Of a stretch of DNA of 64,000 nt, positions 7,905 through 16,668 are shown piece after piece (within the stretch, counting starts at the first letter, position 1; each line of letters begins with the position of its first letter). The notes under the pieces are model-generated. The model saw only the letters and a list, made by a program, of their open reading frames with translations, did no database searches and was not told the DNA's origin. Location of the stretch: assembly GCF_900156155.1 (NCBI RefSeq), contig NZ_FTMD01000013.1, forward strand, positions 62,001 through 126,000. Reading direction: 5' to 3'. A program made the position numbers and the translations under genes. The DNA comes from Aromatoleum tolulyticum (GTDB taxonomy: Bacteria > Pseudomonadota > Gammaproteobacteria > Burkholderiales > Rhodocyclaceae).

Positions 7905-8658
7905 TGTCGGGTTCGCCGAAGATGTCGCGCGCGTTGGTGTAGAAGCTGGCGAAGATGATCGGGATCAGCAGCAGCGGCAGCGGCACCGAGAGCAGCGTCG
8001 CGAGCGTCGGCGAGACCATGCCGACGATGCCGAGCACGATGCCCGGCAGGATCGCGCCGAACAGCGTCAGCGCGATCGAGTACGCGAGAAAGGGGCGCCA
8101 GTTGCGCAGGCACGCGAAGAAGCTGAAGAACATCGCCTTGGGGGCCGACACCTTCCACCAGCCCGCGAGGAGCGGCGCGAACCAGTAGGCCATCATCACC
8201 GGCGTGGACAGCGTGATCGCGATCAGCAGCGCCATCGTGAAGCCGCCGCTGGTGGCGATGTCGGGGTCGAGCTTGCCGCCGCTGGTCATGAGCCGGAACA
8301 GGGTGCCGTCGTCTGCAATCGCGGTCAGCCCCAGTACCAGCCAGACGCCGGCGAAGTTGATGGCGCCGATTATGATCAGTGCGGGGAGATTCTGCTGGAA
8401 ACCCGAGAACAGTACGTCCGGCCCGGCCTTGCGGCCGGCGTCGATGGCCCGGCAGGTGTTCAGCACGCCCAGCGACAGGACGGGCGTCAACAACGACGCG
8501 AGGATCTGCCCGATGAACGGCGCGACGCTGACAAGGATCAGCAGCAGCAGGTAGCCGAAGGACGCGAAGGTGAGCAGCGCGGGGTTGCGTCGCCACAGTT
8601 GCAGGCCTTCGCCGAGCCACGCGAAGCCGCGCTGGGCCGGAAGTTGTCGTGCTTGCAT
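7885..8658 (-). CDS. BPSS1780-family membrane protein
   Basis: The protein is 257 aa from MQARQLPAQRGFAWLGEG, with about six hydrophobic segments. It opens with a short amphipathic region and the pattern GEGLQLWRRNPALLTFASFGY, then long hydrophobic stretches such as LLLLILVSVAPFIGQILASLL. I recognise it as the BPSS1780-type membrane family of betaproteobacteria, whose function is unknown. It lies 4 nt downstream of a related gene and overlaps nadD. An upstream in-frame extension is Pro/Arg-rich and was left out. Confidence 0.75.
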   Translation of the reverse strand: MQARQLPAQRGFAWLGEGLQLWRRNPALLTFASFGYLLLLILVSVAPFIGQILASLLTPVLSLGVLNTCRAIDAGRKAGPDVLFSGFQQNLPALIIIGAINFAGVWLVLGLTAIADDGTLFRLMTSGGKLDPDIATSGGFTMALLIAITLSTPVMMAYWFAPLLAGWWKVSAPKAMFFSFFACLRNWRPFLAYSIALTLFGAILPGIVLGIVGMVSPTLATLLSVPLPLLLIPIIFASFYTNARDIFGEPDNVPEQA

Positions 8659-8662
8659 GCGC

Positions 8663-9493
8663 TTACTCGGCAGGGGGAGCGGTGGGGCCGGGCAGCGTGG
8701 GGGTCGGCTGCGGGGCGTGCGGTGCGAAGGTGTCCTGCCAGGCTGCGTAAAGCGCGCCGGCCAGCACCGGGACGAGCACCAGGACACCCAGCGCGAACGG
8801 CAGCATGGCGAACCAGGTCAGCAGATAGATGACGAAGCCGAGGACGATGAAGCTGCCGAGATTGGAAATGCATGCGCGCAGCGAGAGTTTCATCGCGTCG
8901 AGCGGCGAGACGTTCTGCAGCACGACCAGCGGCGGGGCGAACCACAGCGCCATCAGCAGCAGGATCAACAGGACGGGCCACAGCGCGGCCGACAGCAGGG
9001 CGACGCCACTGGCGAGGCCGATGCTGCCGAGCAGGCCGACGAGCATGCCGGTCACCGCGGCGCTGCTGCCGACGAGTACCGCGACCAGCGCGGCGGCGAG
9101 CCCGCCGAGGACATAGAAGAAGCCGACCATCAGCAGGTTGCCCGAATGCCGGCGCGCGCCTTCGAACAGATGGGCGACACGCAGCGGCTCGCCCTGGTGC
9201 TGCGCATGCACGCCGGTGACCATGCCGGCGACGAGCATCGGGAACACCAGTTGGAGGACCAGTGGGGCGAGCAGCGGCCCGAAGGTCGGAATGAAGCCCA
9301 CTGCGGCGGCGAGTGCGAACAGCACGGCGATCAGCACCAGCGTCTGGACGATCCAGGTGCCGGGGTTGGCGATGAAGGTCTTCCAGCCCGCGGCGATCCA
9401 CCTGAGCGTGTCCGCAGGGGTGACGTGGCCCGCTGGCGGAAGGGGATGCCGGCGGTGCGATGCGGCGTGATCGGTCGTGTGCGGATCGTTCAT
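8663..9493 (-). CDS. BPSS1780-family membrane protein (tandem paralogue)
   Basis: A 276-aa protein with about six hydrophobic segments, a soluble N-terminal tail of about 30 residues and a Pro-rich C-terminus. The opening TPADTLRWIAAGWKTFIANPGTWIVQ matches the family pattern of the next gene, and both share a central ALWFAPPLV / YWFAPLLAG motif, so they appear to be tandem paralogues. Function unknown. It ends 4 nt before its paralogue and starts 3 nt after thrB. Confidence 0.75.
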   Translation of the reverse strand: MNDPHTTDHAASHRRHPLPPAGHVTPADTLRWIAAGWKTFIANPGTWIVQTLVLIAVLFALAAAVGFIPTFGPLLAPLVLQLVFPMLVAGMVTGVHAQHQGEPLRVAHLFEGARRHSGNLLMVGFFYVLGGLAAALVAVLVGSSAAVTGMLVGLLGSIGLASGVALLSAALWPVLLILLLMALWFAPPLVVLQNVSPLDAMKLSLRACISNLGSFIVLGFVIYLLTWFAMLPFALGVLVLVPVLAGALYAAWQDTFAPHAPQPTPTLPGPTAPPAE

Positions 9494-9496
9494 CGT

Positions 9497-10438
9497 TCAG
9501 AGCGGCAGCGGTGGGGGTGCGGCGATGCGCAGGCGCAGGATGTCGCGGTATTCGGCGGGCGGCTTCACGAGAACCATTTCGCCCGGCTTGGGCAGGTGGA
9601 AATCCTCGGCGCGCGACAGCCAGAAGCGCAGCGCCGCGGCGCGCAGCAGCGCCGGCCAGTTCGCGCGCTCGGCGTCCGTGAACGGGCGCTCGGCGTGGTA
9701 GGCGGCGAGCAGGGCGGCCGTGCGCTGCGGGTCGAGTTCGCCGTCTGCCGTCGTGCACCAGTCGTTCACCGTCACGGCGACGTCGAAGAGCAGCGCGTCG
9801 TGGCCGGCGAAGTAGAAATCGATCACGCCGCCGATGTAGTCGCCGTCCCACAGCACGTTGTCGCGGAAGAGGTCGGCATGGATCACGCCCTGCGGCAGGC
9901 TGGCGTAGTCCACCGCGGCCTGGAAGGCGAGTTCCGCATCGAGCAGGGCCTGCTCGTCCGCGGGCAGGAAGGGGCGCACGCGCGCGGCGGCGGCCGTGCG
10001 CCACGCCGTGCCGCGCGGGTTGTCCTGGCGCCGGCCGTAGGACAGCCCGGCCAGATGCAGACCTGCGAGCATCGCGCCGACGCGCTCGCAGTGCAGCGCA
10101 GTGGGGGCCATCTCGGACTTGCCCGACAGGCGCATCACCAGCGCAGCAGGGCGTTCCGACAGCGTGCCGAGGTATTCGTTGTCGCGGTCGGCGATCGGCC
10201 CCGGTACCGGCAGTCCGTGGCGCGCGAGGTGGGCCATGAGGTGCAGGAAATAGGGCAGTTCGGCGCGCGGGATCGCCTCGAACAGCGTCAGCACGTAGCG
10301 GCCGAGCGTCGTCGTGACGAAGAAGTTGCTGTTCTGCACGCCGGCCGAGATGCCCTGCAGGTCGACGAGGCGGCCAATGGCATAGCGGCCGAGCCAGCAC
10401 GACAGCGTCTCGGGGGCGACAGCGGTGAAAACGGACAT
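9497..10438 (-). CDS. thrB: Homoserine kinase (ThrB2 / APH-fold type)
   Basis: A 313-aa protein of the aminoglycoside-phosphotransferase fold, the form of homoserine kinase found in betaproteobacteria and pseudomonads; it phosphorylates homoserine on the way to threonine. It begins MSVFTAVAPETLSCWL and shows QGISAGVQNSNFFV (28-41), the catalytic loop VIHADLFRDNVLW (185-197) with Asp189, and the metal-binding IDFYFAGHD (206-214). Length is as usual (about 315). It heads the run thrB-BPSS1780-BPSS1780-nadD-rsfS-rlmH, with DUF2782 just upstream. Confidence 0.93.
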   Translation of the reverse strand: MSVFTAVAPETLSCWLGRYAIGRLVDLQGISAGVQNSNFFVTTTLGRYVLTLFEAIPRAELPYFLHLMAHLARHGLPVPGPIADRDNEYLGTLSERPAALVMRLSGKSEMAPTALHCERVGAMLAGLHLAGLSYGRRQDNPRGTAWRTAAAARVRPFLPADEQALLDAELAFQAAVDYASLPQGVIHADLFRDNVLWDGDYIGGVIDFYFAGHDALLFDVAVTVNDWCTTADGELDPQRTAALLAAYHAERPFTDAERANWPALLRAAALRFWLSRAEDFHLPKPGEMVLVKPPAEYRDILRLRIAAPPPLPL

Positions 10439-10483
10439 GGCAGGGGAAGAGGGTGAGTCAGTGGCCCGCGGGCCGGGGTTGCA

Positions 10484-10804
10484 TTACCAGGACTTGATCA
10501 CCCACATCGGCACGGCGAGCGTCGGCAGCACGTCCTGCCGCGTCATCACGCCGTTGCCTTCGTTGTCGATCAGGTAGTAGGGCACGCCGTGCGGGGGCGT
10601 GACCTTGAGCATGTAGAGCTTGCCGCGGATGCGGTATTCCTGCACGGTGTCCTCGCCGCGCTTGAGGATGCGGACTTCGGGATCCATCGCCGGATCGCTC
10701 GCCGGCATCGGCGGGGGTTCGGGAATCGGTTCGAGTTTCGGAGGCTGCTGGGCCGCAACCGGGGTTGCGAGGGCCATCAGCAGCACGATCAGGTTGCGAC
10801 GCAT
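10484..10804 (-). CDS. DUF2782 periplasmic protein
   Basis: The product is 106 aa from MRRNLIVLLMALATPVAAQQ, a clear signal peptide. A Pro-rich linker (PPKLEPIPEPPPMPAS) precedes a compact domain with EVRILKRGEDTVQEYRIRGKLYMLKVTP, the DUF2782 signature. Function is unknown; the family typically sits next to polA and thrB. GGAGAG lies just upstream of the chosen ATG. Longer in-frame extensions are shadow sequence from the neighbouring gene. Confidence 0.85.
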   Translation of the reverse strand: MRRNLIVLLMALATPVAAQQPPKLEPIPEPPPMPASDPAMDPEVRILKRGEDTVQEYRIRGKLYMLKVTPPHGVPYYLIDNEGNGVMTRQDVLPTLAVPMWVIKSW

Positions 10805-10860
10805 GGTGCTCTCCTTGGATGGCGCGGATTCTAGCAGGGACCCGCGTTGTGCGTCCGTCA

Positions 10861-11586
10861 TTACAGGTTGAGCAGCAGTTCGTGTTCCTCGGGCAGCGGC
10901 AGGAAGCCGCGGTTTTCGTAGTGCTTGAAGATCGCCTCGACGACCTCTTCGGGCGTGTCGATGACCTGGATCAGGTCGAGGTCTTCGGGATTGATCATGC
11001 GCTCGGCGACGAGGCGCTCGCGGAACCAGTCGATCATGCCCTTCCAGAACGGGCCATGCACGAGAATGATCGGGATCTTGCGGCTCTTGCCGGTCTGGAT
11101 CAGCGTCAGGGCTTCCATCAGCTCGTCCAGCGTGCCGAATCCGCCCGGCATCACGACGTAGGCCGAGGCGAAGCGCACGAACATGAACTTGCGCGCGAAG
11201 AAGTGCTGGAAGGTCTGCGAGATGTCCTGGTAGGGGTTGGAGCTCTGTTCCATCGGCAGCTGGATGTTGAGCCCGATCGACGGACTCTTGCCGAAGTAGG
11301 CACCCTTGTTCGCCGCTTCCATGATGCCGGGGCCGCCGCCGGAGATCACCGCGAAGCCGGCGTCGGACAGCAGCCGGCTGATCTTCTCGGAGAGGATGTA
11401 GTACATGTGGTCGGGCGGGATGCGCGCGCTGCCGAAGATCGACACCGCGGGGCGGACCGAGTTGAGCCGTTCGGTCGCCTCGACGAACTCTGCCATAATT
11501 CCGAAGATCCGCCACGACTCGCGGGCGTTGAAGCGCTGCGTCGTGCTGCTCGGCGCGCTGGGAGGGACTTTCTCTTTCGCGGTCAT
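10861..11586 (-). CDS. LOG-family protein (Rossmann-fold nucleotide-binding)
   Basis: The product is 241 aa from MTAKEKVPPS. It contains GGGPGIMEA (83-91) and PGGFGTLDE (147-155), the two signatures of the LOG (lysine decarboxylase-like) family. Members hydrolyse cytokinin riboside monophosphates or related nucleotides to the base and ribose phosphate. The bacterial substrate is often unknown; PpnN-like nucleosidase activity on purine or pyrimidine nucleotides is possible. It is divergent from polA with about 90 nt between starts. A start 45 nt further upstream is possible. Confidence 0.88.
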   Translation of the reverse strand: MTAKEKVPPSAPSSTTQRFNARESWRIFGIMAEFVEATERLNSVRPAVSIFGSARIPPDHMYYILSEKISRLLSDAGFAVISGGGPGIMEAANKGAYFGKSPSIGLNIQLPMEQSSNPYQDISQTFQHFFARKFMFVRFASAYVVMPGGFGTLDELMEALTLIQTGKSRKIPIILVHGPFWKGMIDWFRERLVAERMINPEDLDLIQVIDTPEEVVEAIFKHYENRGFLPLPEEHELLLNL

Positions 11587-11674
11587 GTTGTTCTCGTCTT
11601 GTCGTTCTGCCGGTCCGTGTGCCGGCTTCATCTGATTCCGGAATTCGCCCGGATCCCGCAAGGAAGTTTGTCCG

Positions 11675-14410
11675 ATGCCCGTCCTGTTGCTCGTCGATGG
11701 TTCCAGCTATCTGTATCGCGCGTTTCACGCGCTGCCGGATCTGCGCAATTCGAAGGGCGAGCCGACAGGAGCGATTCGGGGTGTGTTGTCGATGCTACGT
11801 CGGCTCGAAAGCGACTACAAGGCCGAATTCCGCGCCTGTGTGTTCGACGCCAAGGGCAAGACCTTCCGCGACGACTGGTATCCGGAGTACAAGGCGCACC
11901 GCCCGTCCATGCCCGACGACCTGCGCGCGCAGATCGAGCCGCTGCACGAGGCCGTGCAGGCCGAAGGCTGGCCGCTGCTGGCGGTCGAGGGCGTCGAGGC
12001 CGACGACGTGATCGGCACGCTGACGCGCCAGGCGCTCGAGCGCGGCTGGGAGGTGGTGATCTCGACAGGCGACAAGGACCTGACCCAGCTCGTGCGCCCC
12101 GGCGTGAAGTGGGTGAACACGATGAGCGAGGAGGTGCTCGACGCGGCGGGGGTGGAGGCAAAATTCGGCGTGCCGCCCGAGCGCATCATCGATTACCTCG
12201 CGCTCGTCGGCGACACCGTCGACAACGTGCCGGGCGTCGAGAAGTGCGGTCCGAAGACCGCGGTGAAGTGGCTCACGGAGTACGGCACGCTCGACAGCCT
12301 CGTCGCCAATGCCGACAAGGTCGGCGGCAAGGTCGGCGAGAATCTGCGCAAACATCTCGAGTTCCTGCCGCTGGGGAAGAAGCTCGTGACCGTGGCGACC
12401 GACGTCGCGCTGCCGGTCGCGCTCGACGATCTGCCGGCGCGCGAGGACGACAAGGCCGCGCTGCGCGCGCTTTACGAGCGCTTCGAGTTCCGCGGCTGGC
12501 TGAAGGATCTGGACGGGCAGGGCGGCATGGCGACGGCTCCCGCGGGCGCCGAAGCCACCGCGGCCGCCGCGGCCGACGACCCGCCCGCCGCGCCGGGCGC
12601 ACATCGCGGCGGGTACTCGGCGATCCTCGACTGGGCGGCGTTCGACGCCTGGCTCGCGCAGCTGGACGCCGCCGCGCTCGTCGCCTTCGATACCGAAACC
12701 ACCAGCCTGGATCCGATGGCGGCCCGCCTCGTCGGCATGTCCTTCGCGGTCGTCGCGGGCGAGGCGGCCTACCTGCCGCTCGCGCACCGCGGGCCTGACG
12801 TTCCCGCGCAGTTGCCGCTCGACGAGGTAGTCGCACGCCTGCGGCCGTGGTTCGAGTCCGCGCAGCATGCCAAGGTCGGCCAGAACCTCAAGTACGACGC
12901 GCACGTGCTGGCGAACCACGGCATACGGCTGGCCGGTATGGCGCACGACACGCTGCTGCAGTCCTACGTGCTCGAGAGCGACAAGTCGCACGACATGGAT
13001 TCGCTGGCGAAGCGCCACCTCGGCCTGACGACGATTCCGTACACCGACGTGTGCGGCAAGGGCGCGAAGCAGATCGGCTTCGACGAGGTTGCGCTCGACC
13101 GCGCGACCGAATACGCCGCCGAGGACGCCGACATCACGCTGCGCCTGCATCAGAATCTGTGGCCGCAGCTCGAAGCGACGCCGGCGCTCGCGGCGCTGTA
13201 CCGCGACGTCGAGCTGCCGGCGATGCAGGTGCTGCTGGACATGGAGCGCACCGGCGTGCTGATCGACGCCTTCCTGCTTGCGCAGCAGAGCGAGGAACTG
13301 GGGCGCCGCCTGATGGAGCTGGAGCGCGAGGCGCACAACCTGGCCGGTCAGCCCTTCAATCTTTCGTCGCCGAAGCAGCTGGGCGAGATCCTCTTCGGCA
13401 AGCTCGGCCTGCCGGTGGTGAAGAAGACCGCCACCGGCCAGCCCTCGACCGACGAGGAGGTGCTGCAGCAGCTCGCCGACGACTACCCGCTGCCCAAACT
13501 GCTGCTCGAGCACCGCGGCTTCGCCAAGCTCAAGAGCACCTACGCCGACAAGCTGCCGCGCATGGTCAACCCCAAGACCGGCCGCGTGCATACGAGCTTC
13601 TCGCAGGCGGTCGCGGTCACCGGCCGGCTCGCGAGTTCGGACCCCAATCTGCAGAACATCCCGATCCGCACGGCCGAGGGGCGGCGCATCCGCGCGGCCT
13701 TCATCGCGCCGCGCGATCACGTGATTGTGTCGGCCGACTATTCGCAGATCGAGCTGCGCATCATGGCCCACCTGTCGGGTGACGCGCGCCTGCTGGAAGC
13801 CTTCGCGCAGGGCGAGGATGTGCATCGCGCGACCGCCGCGGAGGTGTTCGGCGTGACGCCGGCGGAGGTCACGAGCGAGCAGCGCCGCTACGCCAAGGTG
13901 ATCAACTTCGGCCTCATCTACGGCATGAGCGCGCACGGCCTGGCGAAGAACCTCGGTATCGACCGCGCCGCGGCGCAGGGCTGGATCGACCGCTACTTCG
14001 CGCGTTACCCGGGGGTGGCCGCCTACATGGACCGGGTCAAGGCCGAGGCCAAGGAGCACGGCTACGTCGAGACGGTGTTCGGCCGGCGTCTCCATCTGCC
14101 CGAAATCCGTGCCCAGCAGGTGGGGCGCCGTCAGGCCGCCGAGCGTGCGGCGATCAACGCGCCGATGCAGGGCACGGCGGCGGACCTGATCAAGAAGGCG
14201 ATGATCGCGGTGCACGGCTGGCTCGCGTCCGCGGGGCTGAAGACGCGCCTGATCCTGCAGGTGCATGACGAACTGGTGCTGGAGGTGCCGCGCGACGAGC
14301 TCGAGCGCGTGCGCGCGGAACTGCCGGCGCAGATGTGCGGCGTCGCCGACCTGGCCGTGCCGCTGCTGGTCGAGGTCGGCGTCGGCGACAACTGGGACGA
14401 GGCCCACTGA
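11675..14410 (+). CDS. polA: DNA polymerase I
   Basis: The 911-aa enzyme fills gaps, removes RNA primers and works in excision repair. Three domains are seen: a 5' nuclease (start MPVLLLVDGSSYLYRAFHAL, acidic site EADDVIGTL), a 3'-5' exonuclease with an intact FDTETTSLD (near 338), and a family A polymerase with motif A DYSQIELRIMAH (near 688), motif B RRYAKVINFGLIYG (near 736) and motif C QVHDELVLE (near 861). All expected catalytic residues are present, so proofreading should be active. It is monocistronic, divergent from the LOG gene. Confidence 0.98.
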   Translation: MPVLLLVDGSSYLYRAFHALPDLRNSKGEPTGAIRGVLSMLRRLESDYKAEFRACVFDAKGKTFRDDWYPEYKAHRPSMPDDLRAQIEPLHEAVQAEGWPLLAVEGVEADDVIGTLTRQALERGWEVVISTGDKDLTQLVRPGVKWVNTMSEEVLDAAGVEAKFGVPPERIIDYLALVGDTVDNVPGVEKCGPKTAVKWLTEYGTLDSLVANADKVGGKVGENLRKHLEFLPLGKKLVTVATDVALPVALDDLPAREDDKAALRALYERFEFRGWLKDLDGQGGMATAPAGAEATAAAAADDPPAAPGAHRGGYSAILDWAAFDAWLAQLDAAALVAFDTETTSLDPMAARLVGMSFAVVAGEAAYLPLAHRGPDVPAQLPLDEVVARLRPWFESAQHAKVGQNLKYDAHVLANHGIRLAGMAHDTLLQSYVLESDKSHDMDSLAKRHLGLTTIPYTDVCGKGAKQIGFDEVALDRATEYAAEDADITLRLHQNLWPQLEATPALAALYRDVELPAMQVLLDMERTGVLIDAFLLAQQSEELGRRLMELEREAHNLAGQPFNLSSPKQLGEILFGKLGLPVVKKTATGQPSTDEEVLQQLADDYPLPKLLLEHRGFAKLKSTYADKLPRMVNPKTGRVHTSFSQAVAVTGRLASSDPNLQNIPIRTAEGRRIRAAFIAPRDHVIVSADYSQIELRIMAHLSGDARLLEAFAQGEDVHRATAAEVFGVTPAEVTSEQRRYAKVINFGLIYGMSAHGLAKNLGIDRAAAQGWIDRYFARYPGVAAYMDRVKAEAKEHGYVETVFGRRLHLPEIRAQQVGRRQAAERAAINAPMQGTAADLIKKAMIAVHGWLASAGLKTRLILQVHDELVLEVPRDELERVRAELPAQMCGVADLAVPLLVEVGVGDNWDEAH

Positions 14411-14537
14411 GGGCGCATCGACGGTCCCTCCGCTGGCCGCCTCGGAGGGCACATCGCCCGTGATGAAGCCGATGGCGATTAGAATGGCGGGCTTTGTCGA
14501 CATTTCCTGAGCCGAGCCCCGCACATCCGGGGCGGGC

Positions 14538-16595
14538 ATGTCCATGAGTCATCCCAATCCCCATCTCGCCTACCGCGCGGATATCGACGGCCTGCGCGCG
14601 GTCGCGGTCCTTTCGGTCGTGATCTTCCACGCCTTCCCCGCGGCCCTGCCGGGCGGCTTCGTCGGCGTCGATATCTTCTTCGTCATTTCGGGCTACCTGA
14701 TCTCGTCGATCATCATCAAGGCCCTCGGGCGTGGCGAATTCAGCTTTGCCGATTTCTACGCGCGCCGCGTGCGGCGCATCTTCCCCGCCCTGCTGCTGGT
14801 CGTGTCGGTGTGTCTCGCCGCGGGGTGGGGGACGCTCTTCCCGGACGAGTACGCCCAGCTCGCCAGACATTCGGTCGCCGGCCTGGGATTCGTTGCGAAC
14901 TTCATGTTCTGGAGGGAGGCGGGCTACTTCGATACCGAGGCCGAGCTCAAGCCCCTGCTGCATCTCTGGTCGCTGGGTATCGAGGAACAGTTCTACATCG
15001 TGTGGCCGGCGCTGGCGGTGCTCGCGTGGCGCATGCGCCACCGGCTCGGCGGCATTCTTCTCGCCCTGGCTGCGGCCTCGCTCGTCGCGAGCGTCGCGCT
15101 GAGCGCGCAGTTCCCGGTCGCCAGCTACTTCCTCCCCCCGACGCGGGTGTGGGAATTGCTCTTCGGCGCGGCGCTCGCGTGGCGCCTGCAGCGCTACGGC
15201 ACGATCTTTCCGGCCGCCTCGGCGTGGGCGCCGAGCGTGGCCTCGGTGGCGGGCCTGTCGCTCATCGCTTGCGGCCTCGTCGTCATCGACAAGGAGCGGG
15301 CCTTTCCGGGCGCCTGGGCGCTGCTGCCGGTCGGCGGTGCCGTGCTGCTGATTGCCGCCGGTCCGCGTGCGGCCGTGAACCGGATCCTGCTGTCGGCGCG
15401 GCCCGTCGTGTGGCTCGGCCTGATCAGCTTCCCCTTGTACCTGTGGCACTGGCCGCTGCTGTCGTTCACGCGGATCGTGCATCCCGAGCGGGCAACGCCC
15501 GCGGTCCTTGTCGCGGCGCTCGCCGCCGCGCTGGTCCTGTCGTGGGCGACCTTCCGCTGGGTCGAGCAGCCGGTCCGCCGCCGCGGCGGGCGGAGAACCG
15601 TTGCCGGGCTGGTGCTGGCCAGCGTCCTGCTCGCGGTCGCGGGCTGGAATATCCACCTGCGCGACGGGCTCGAGATCCGCCTCAAGGATGCGCAGGCGCA
15701 ACAGGCGTCGGCAGCCCTGCGGTGGGAGGAGCGGTGGCTGGAAAGTAGCGATTGCCGCCACCTCCTGCCCGCAAACTTTAGCGGCAACTGCCTGATCGGC
15801 GATGCGTCGCGCCCGCCCGACGCCGTGATCATCGGCGACAGCCACGCGAACCACTTCTTCTGGGGCATCAGCGAGGCCCTGGGGCGCAACGGCGGCAATC
15901 TTCTGCAGATCAACGAAGACGGCTGCCTGTTGCTGGACGGGATGGATACGCGCGAAAGGTCGGGCGAGTCGCGCGGCTGTGCGCCCGTTGCTCAGGCTGC
16001 CTTTGCGTACGCAGCCGGGGCGCCGCAGGTCGACACGATCTTCCTGGCGGGGCGCTGGGTGCTGGGGATCACCGCGCGTCAGCTCAAGGACAAGCCGGGC
16101 GTGTTCAGCCGCATGCACCGCAAGCCCGTGCTGCTCGCCGCGCCGGACGATCCGGCCGTCGGACGGGGGGAGGTCATTGCGACCGCACTCGACGACACGC
16201 TGCGCCAGCTCACGGCGACGGGCAAGCGCATCGTGTTCCTCGACTCGGTGCCCGAACTCGATTTCAATGCGCGCGAGTGCGTGCACTGGACGCCGAACCG
16301 GTTCGTCAGCCGTATTCCGCGGCCCGAGTGCGAGGTTCCCCGCGCGGTGATCGAGGCGCGCAACGAGGAATACCGCCCCTACCTGCGACGGGTGCTCGAA
16401 AAGTATCCGCAGGTAATCGTCTTCGATCCGCAGACGGCCATGTGCGACGATCGCGCCTGCCTTGGCCGCCGCGACGGCGAGCTGATGTACCGCGACGACG
16501 ACCATCTGTCGATGGCGGGATCGCGCTGGCTCGGGGCGCGCATCGTGCGCGCCTTGCCGGCTGCCCCGAACGGGGATCCGCGGCCGGGCTCGTGA
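14538..16595 (+). CDS. Membrane O-acyltransferase with C-terminal SGNH domain (OafA/YrhL type)
   Basis: A 685-aa protein. The N-terminal half is an acyltransferase-3 domain with ten or so membrane segments, beginning YRADIDGLRAVAVLSVVIFH and GVDIFFVISGYLIS. The C-terminal part is a periplasmic SGNH hydrolase-like domain with GDSHANHFFWG (near 432) and the catalytic DDDHLSMAGSRWLG (near 653). Relatives O-acetylate O-antigen or other surface sugars. It opens the LPS gene region on the plus strand, 127 nt after polA, so a role in decorating LPS is likely; the acceptor sugar cannot be read from sequence. Confidence 0.88.
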   Translation: MSMSHPNPHLAYRADIDGLRAVAVLSVVIFHAFPAALPGGFVGVDIFFVISGYLISSIIIKALGRGEFSFADFYARRVRRIFPALLLVVSVCLAAGWGTLFPDEYAQLARHSVAGLGFVANFMFWREAGYFDTEAELKPLLHLWSLGIEEQFYIVWPALAVLAWRMRHRLGGILLALAAASLVASVALSAQFPVASYFLPPTRVWELLFGAALAWRLQRYGTIFPAASAWAPSVASVAGLSLIACGLVVIDKERAFPGAWALLPVGGAVLLIAAGPRAAVNRILLSARPVVWLGLISFPLYLWHWPLLSFTRIVHPERATPAVLVAALAAALVLSWATFRWVEQPVRRRGGRRTVAGLVLASVLLAVAGWNIHLRDGLEIRLKDAQAQQASAALRWEERWLESSDCRHLLPANFSGNCLIGDASRPPDAVIIGDSHANHFFWGISEALGRNGGNLLQINEDGCLLLDGMDTRERSGESRGCAPVAQAAFAYAAGAPQVDTIFLAGRWVLGITARQLKDKPGVFSRMHRKPVLLAAPDDPAVGRGEVIATALDDTLRQLTATGKRIVFLDSVPELDFNARECVHWTPNRFVSRIPRPECEVPRAVIEARNEEYRPYLRRVLEKYPQVIVFDPQTAMCDDRACLGRRDGELMYRDDDHLSMAGSRWLGARIVRALPAAPNGDPRPGS

Positions 16596-16605
16596 GCCAA
16601 GAGGC

Positions 16606-16611
16606 TATAAT
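16606..16611 (+). promoter_or_regulatory. Candidate -10 box for the LPS plus-strand cluster
   Basis: A consensus TATAAT sits in the 73-nt gap after the acyltransferase gene, 58 nt before the carbamoyltransferase GTG start, followed by an AT-rich CGCAAAATTTGC. No good -35 is seen at 16-18 nt spacing. Confidence 0.35.
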
Positions 16612-16668
16612 CGCAAAATTTGCTTGCCGGGACTGCGCATGCCGCGGTCCCCAACCAGAGGTTCATCC

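Noticed and set aside
11795-14545. A 916-codon open frame antisense to polA
   Set aside because: Same reason: a shadow of polA codon bias, with Arg/Gln/His-rich sequence and no motif.
14190-16505. A 771-codon open frame antisense to the acyltransferase
   Set aside because: It spans two genes on the opposite strand, is low-complexity and has no ribosome site or domain.
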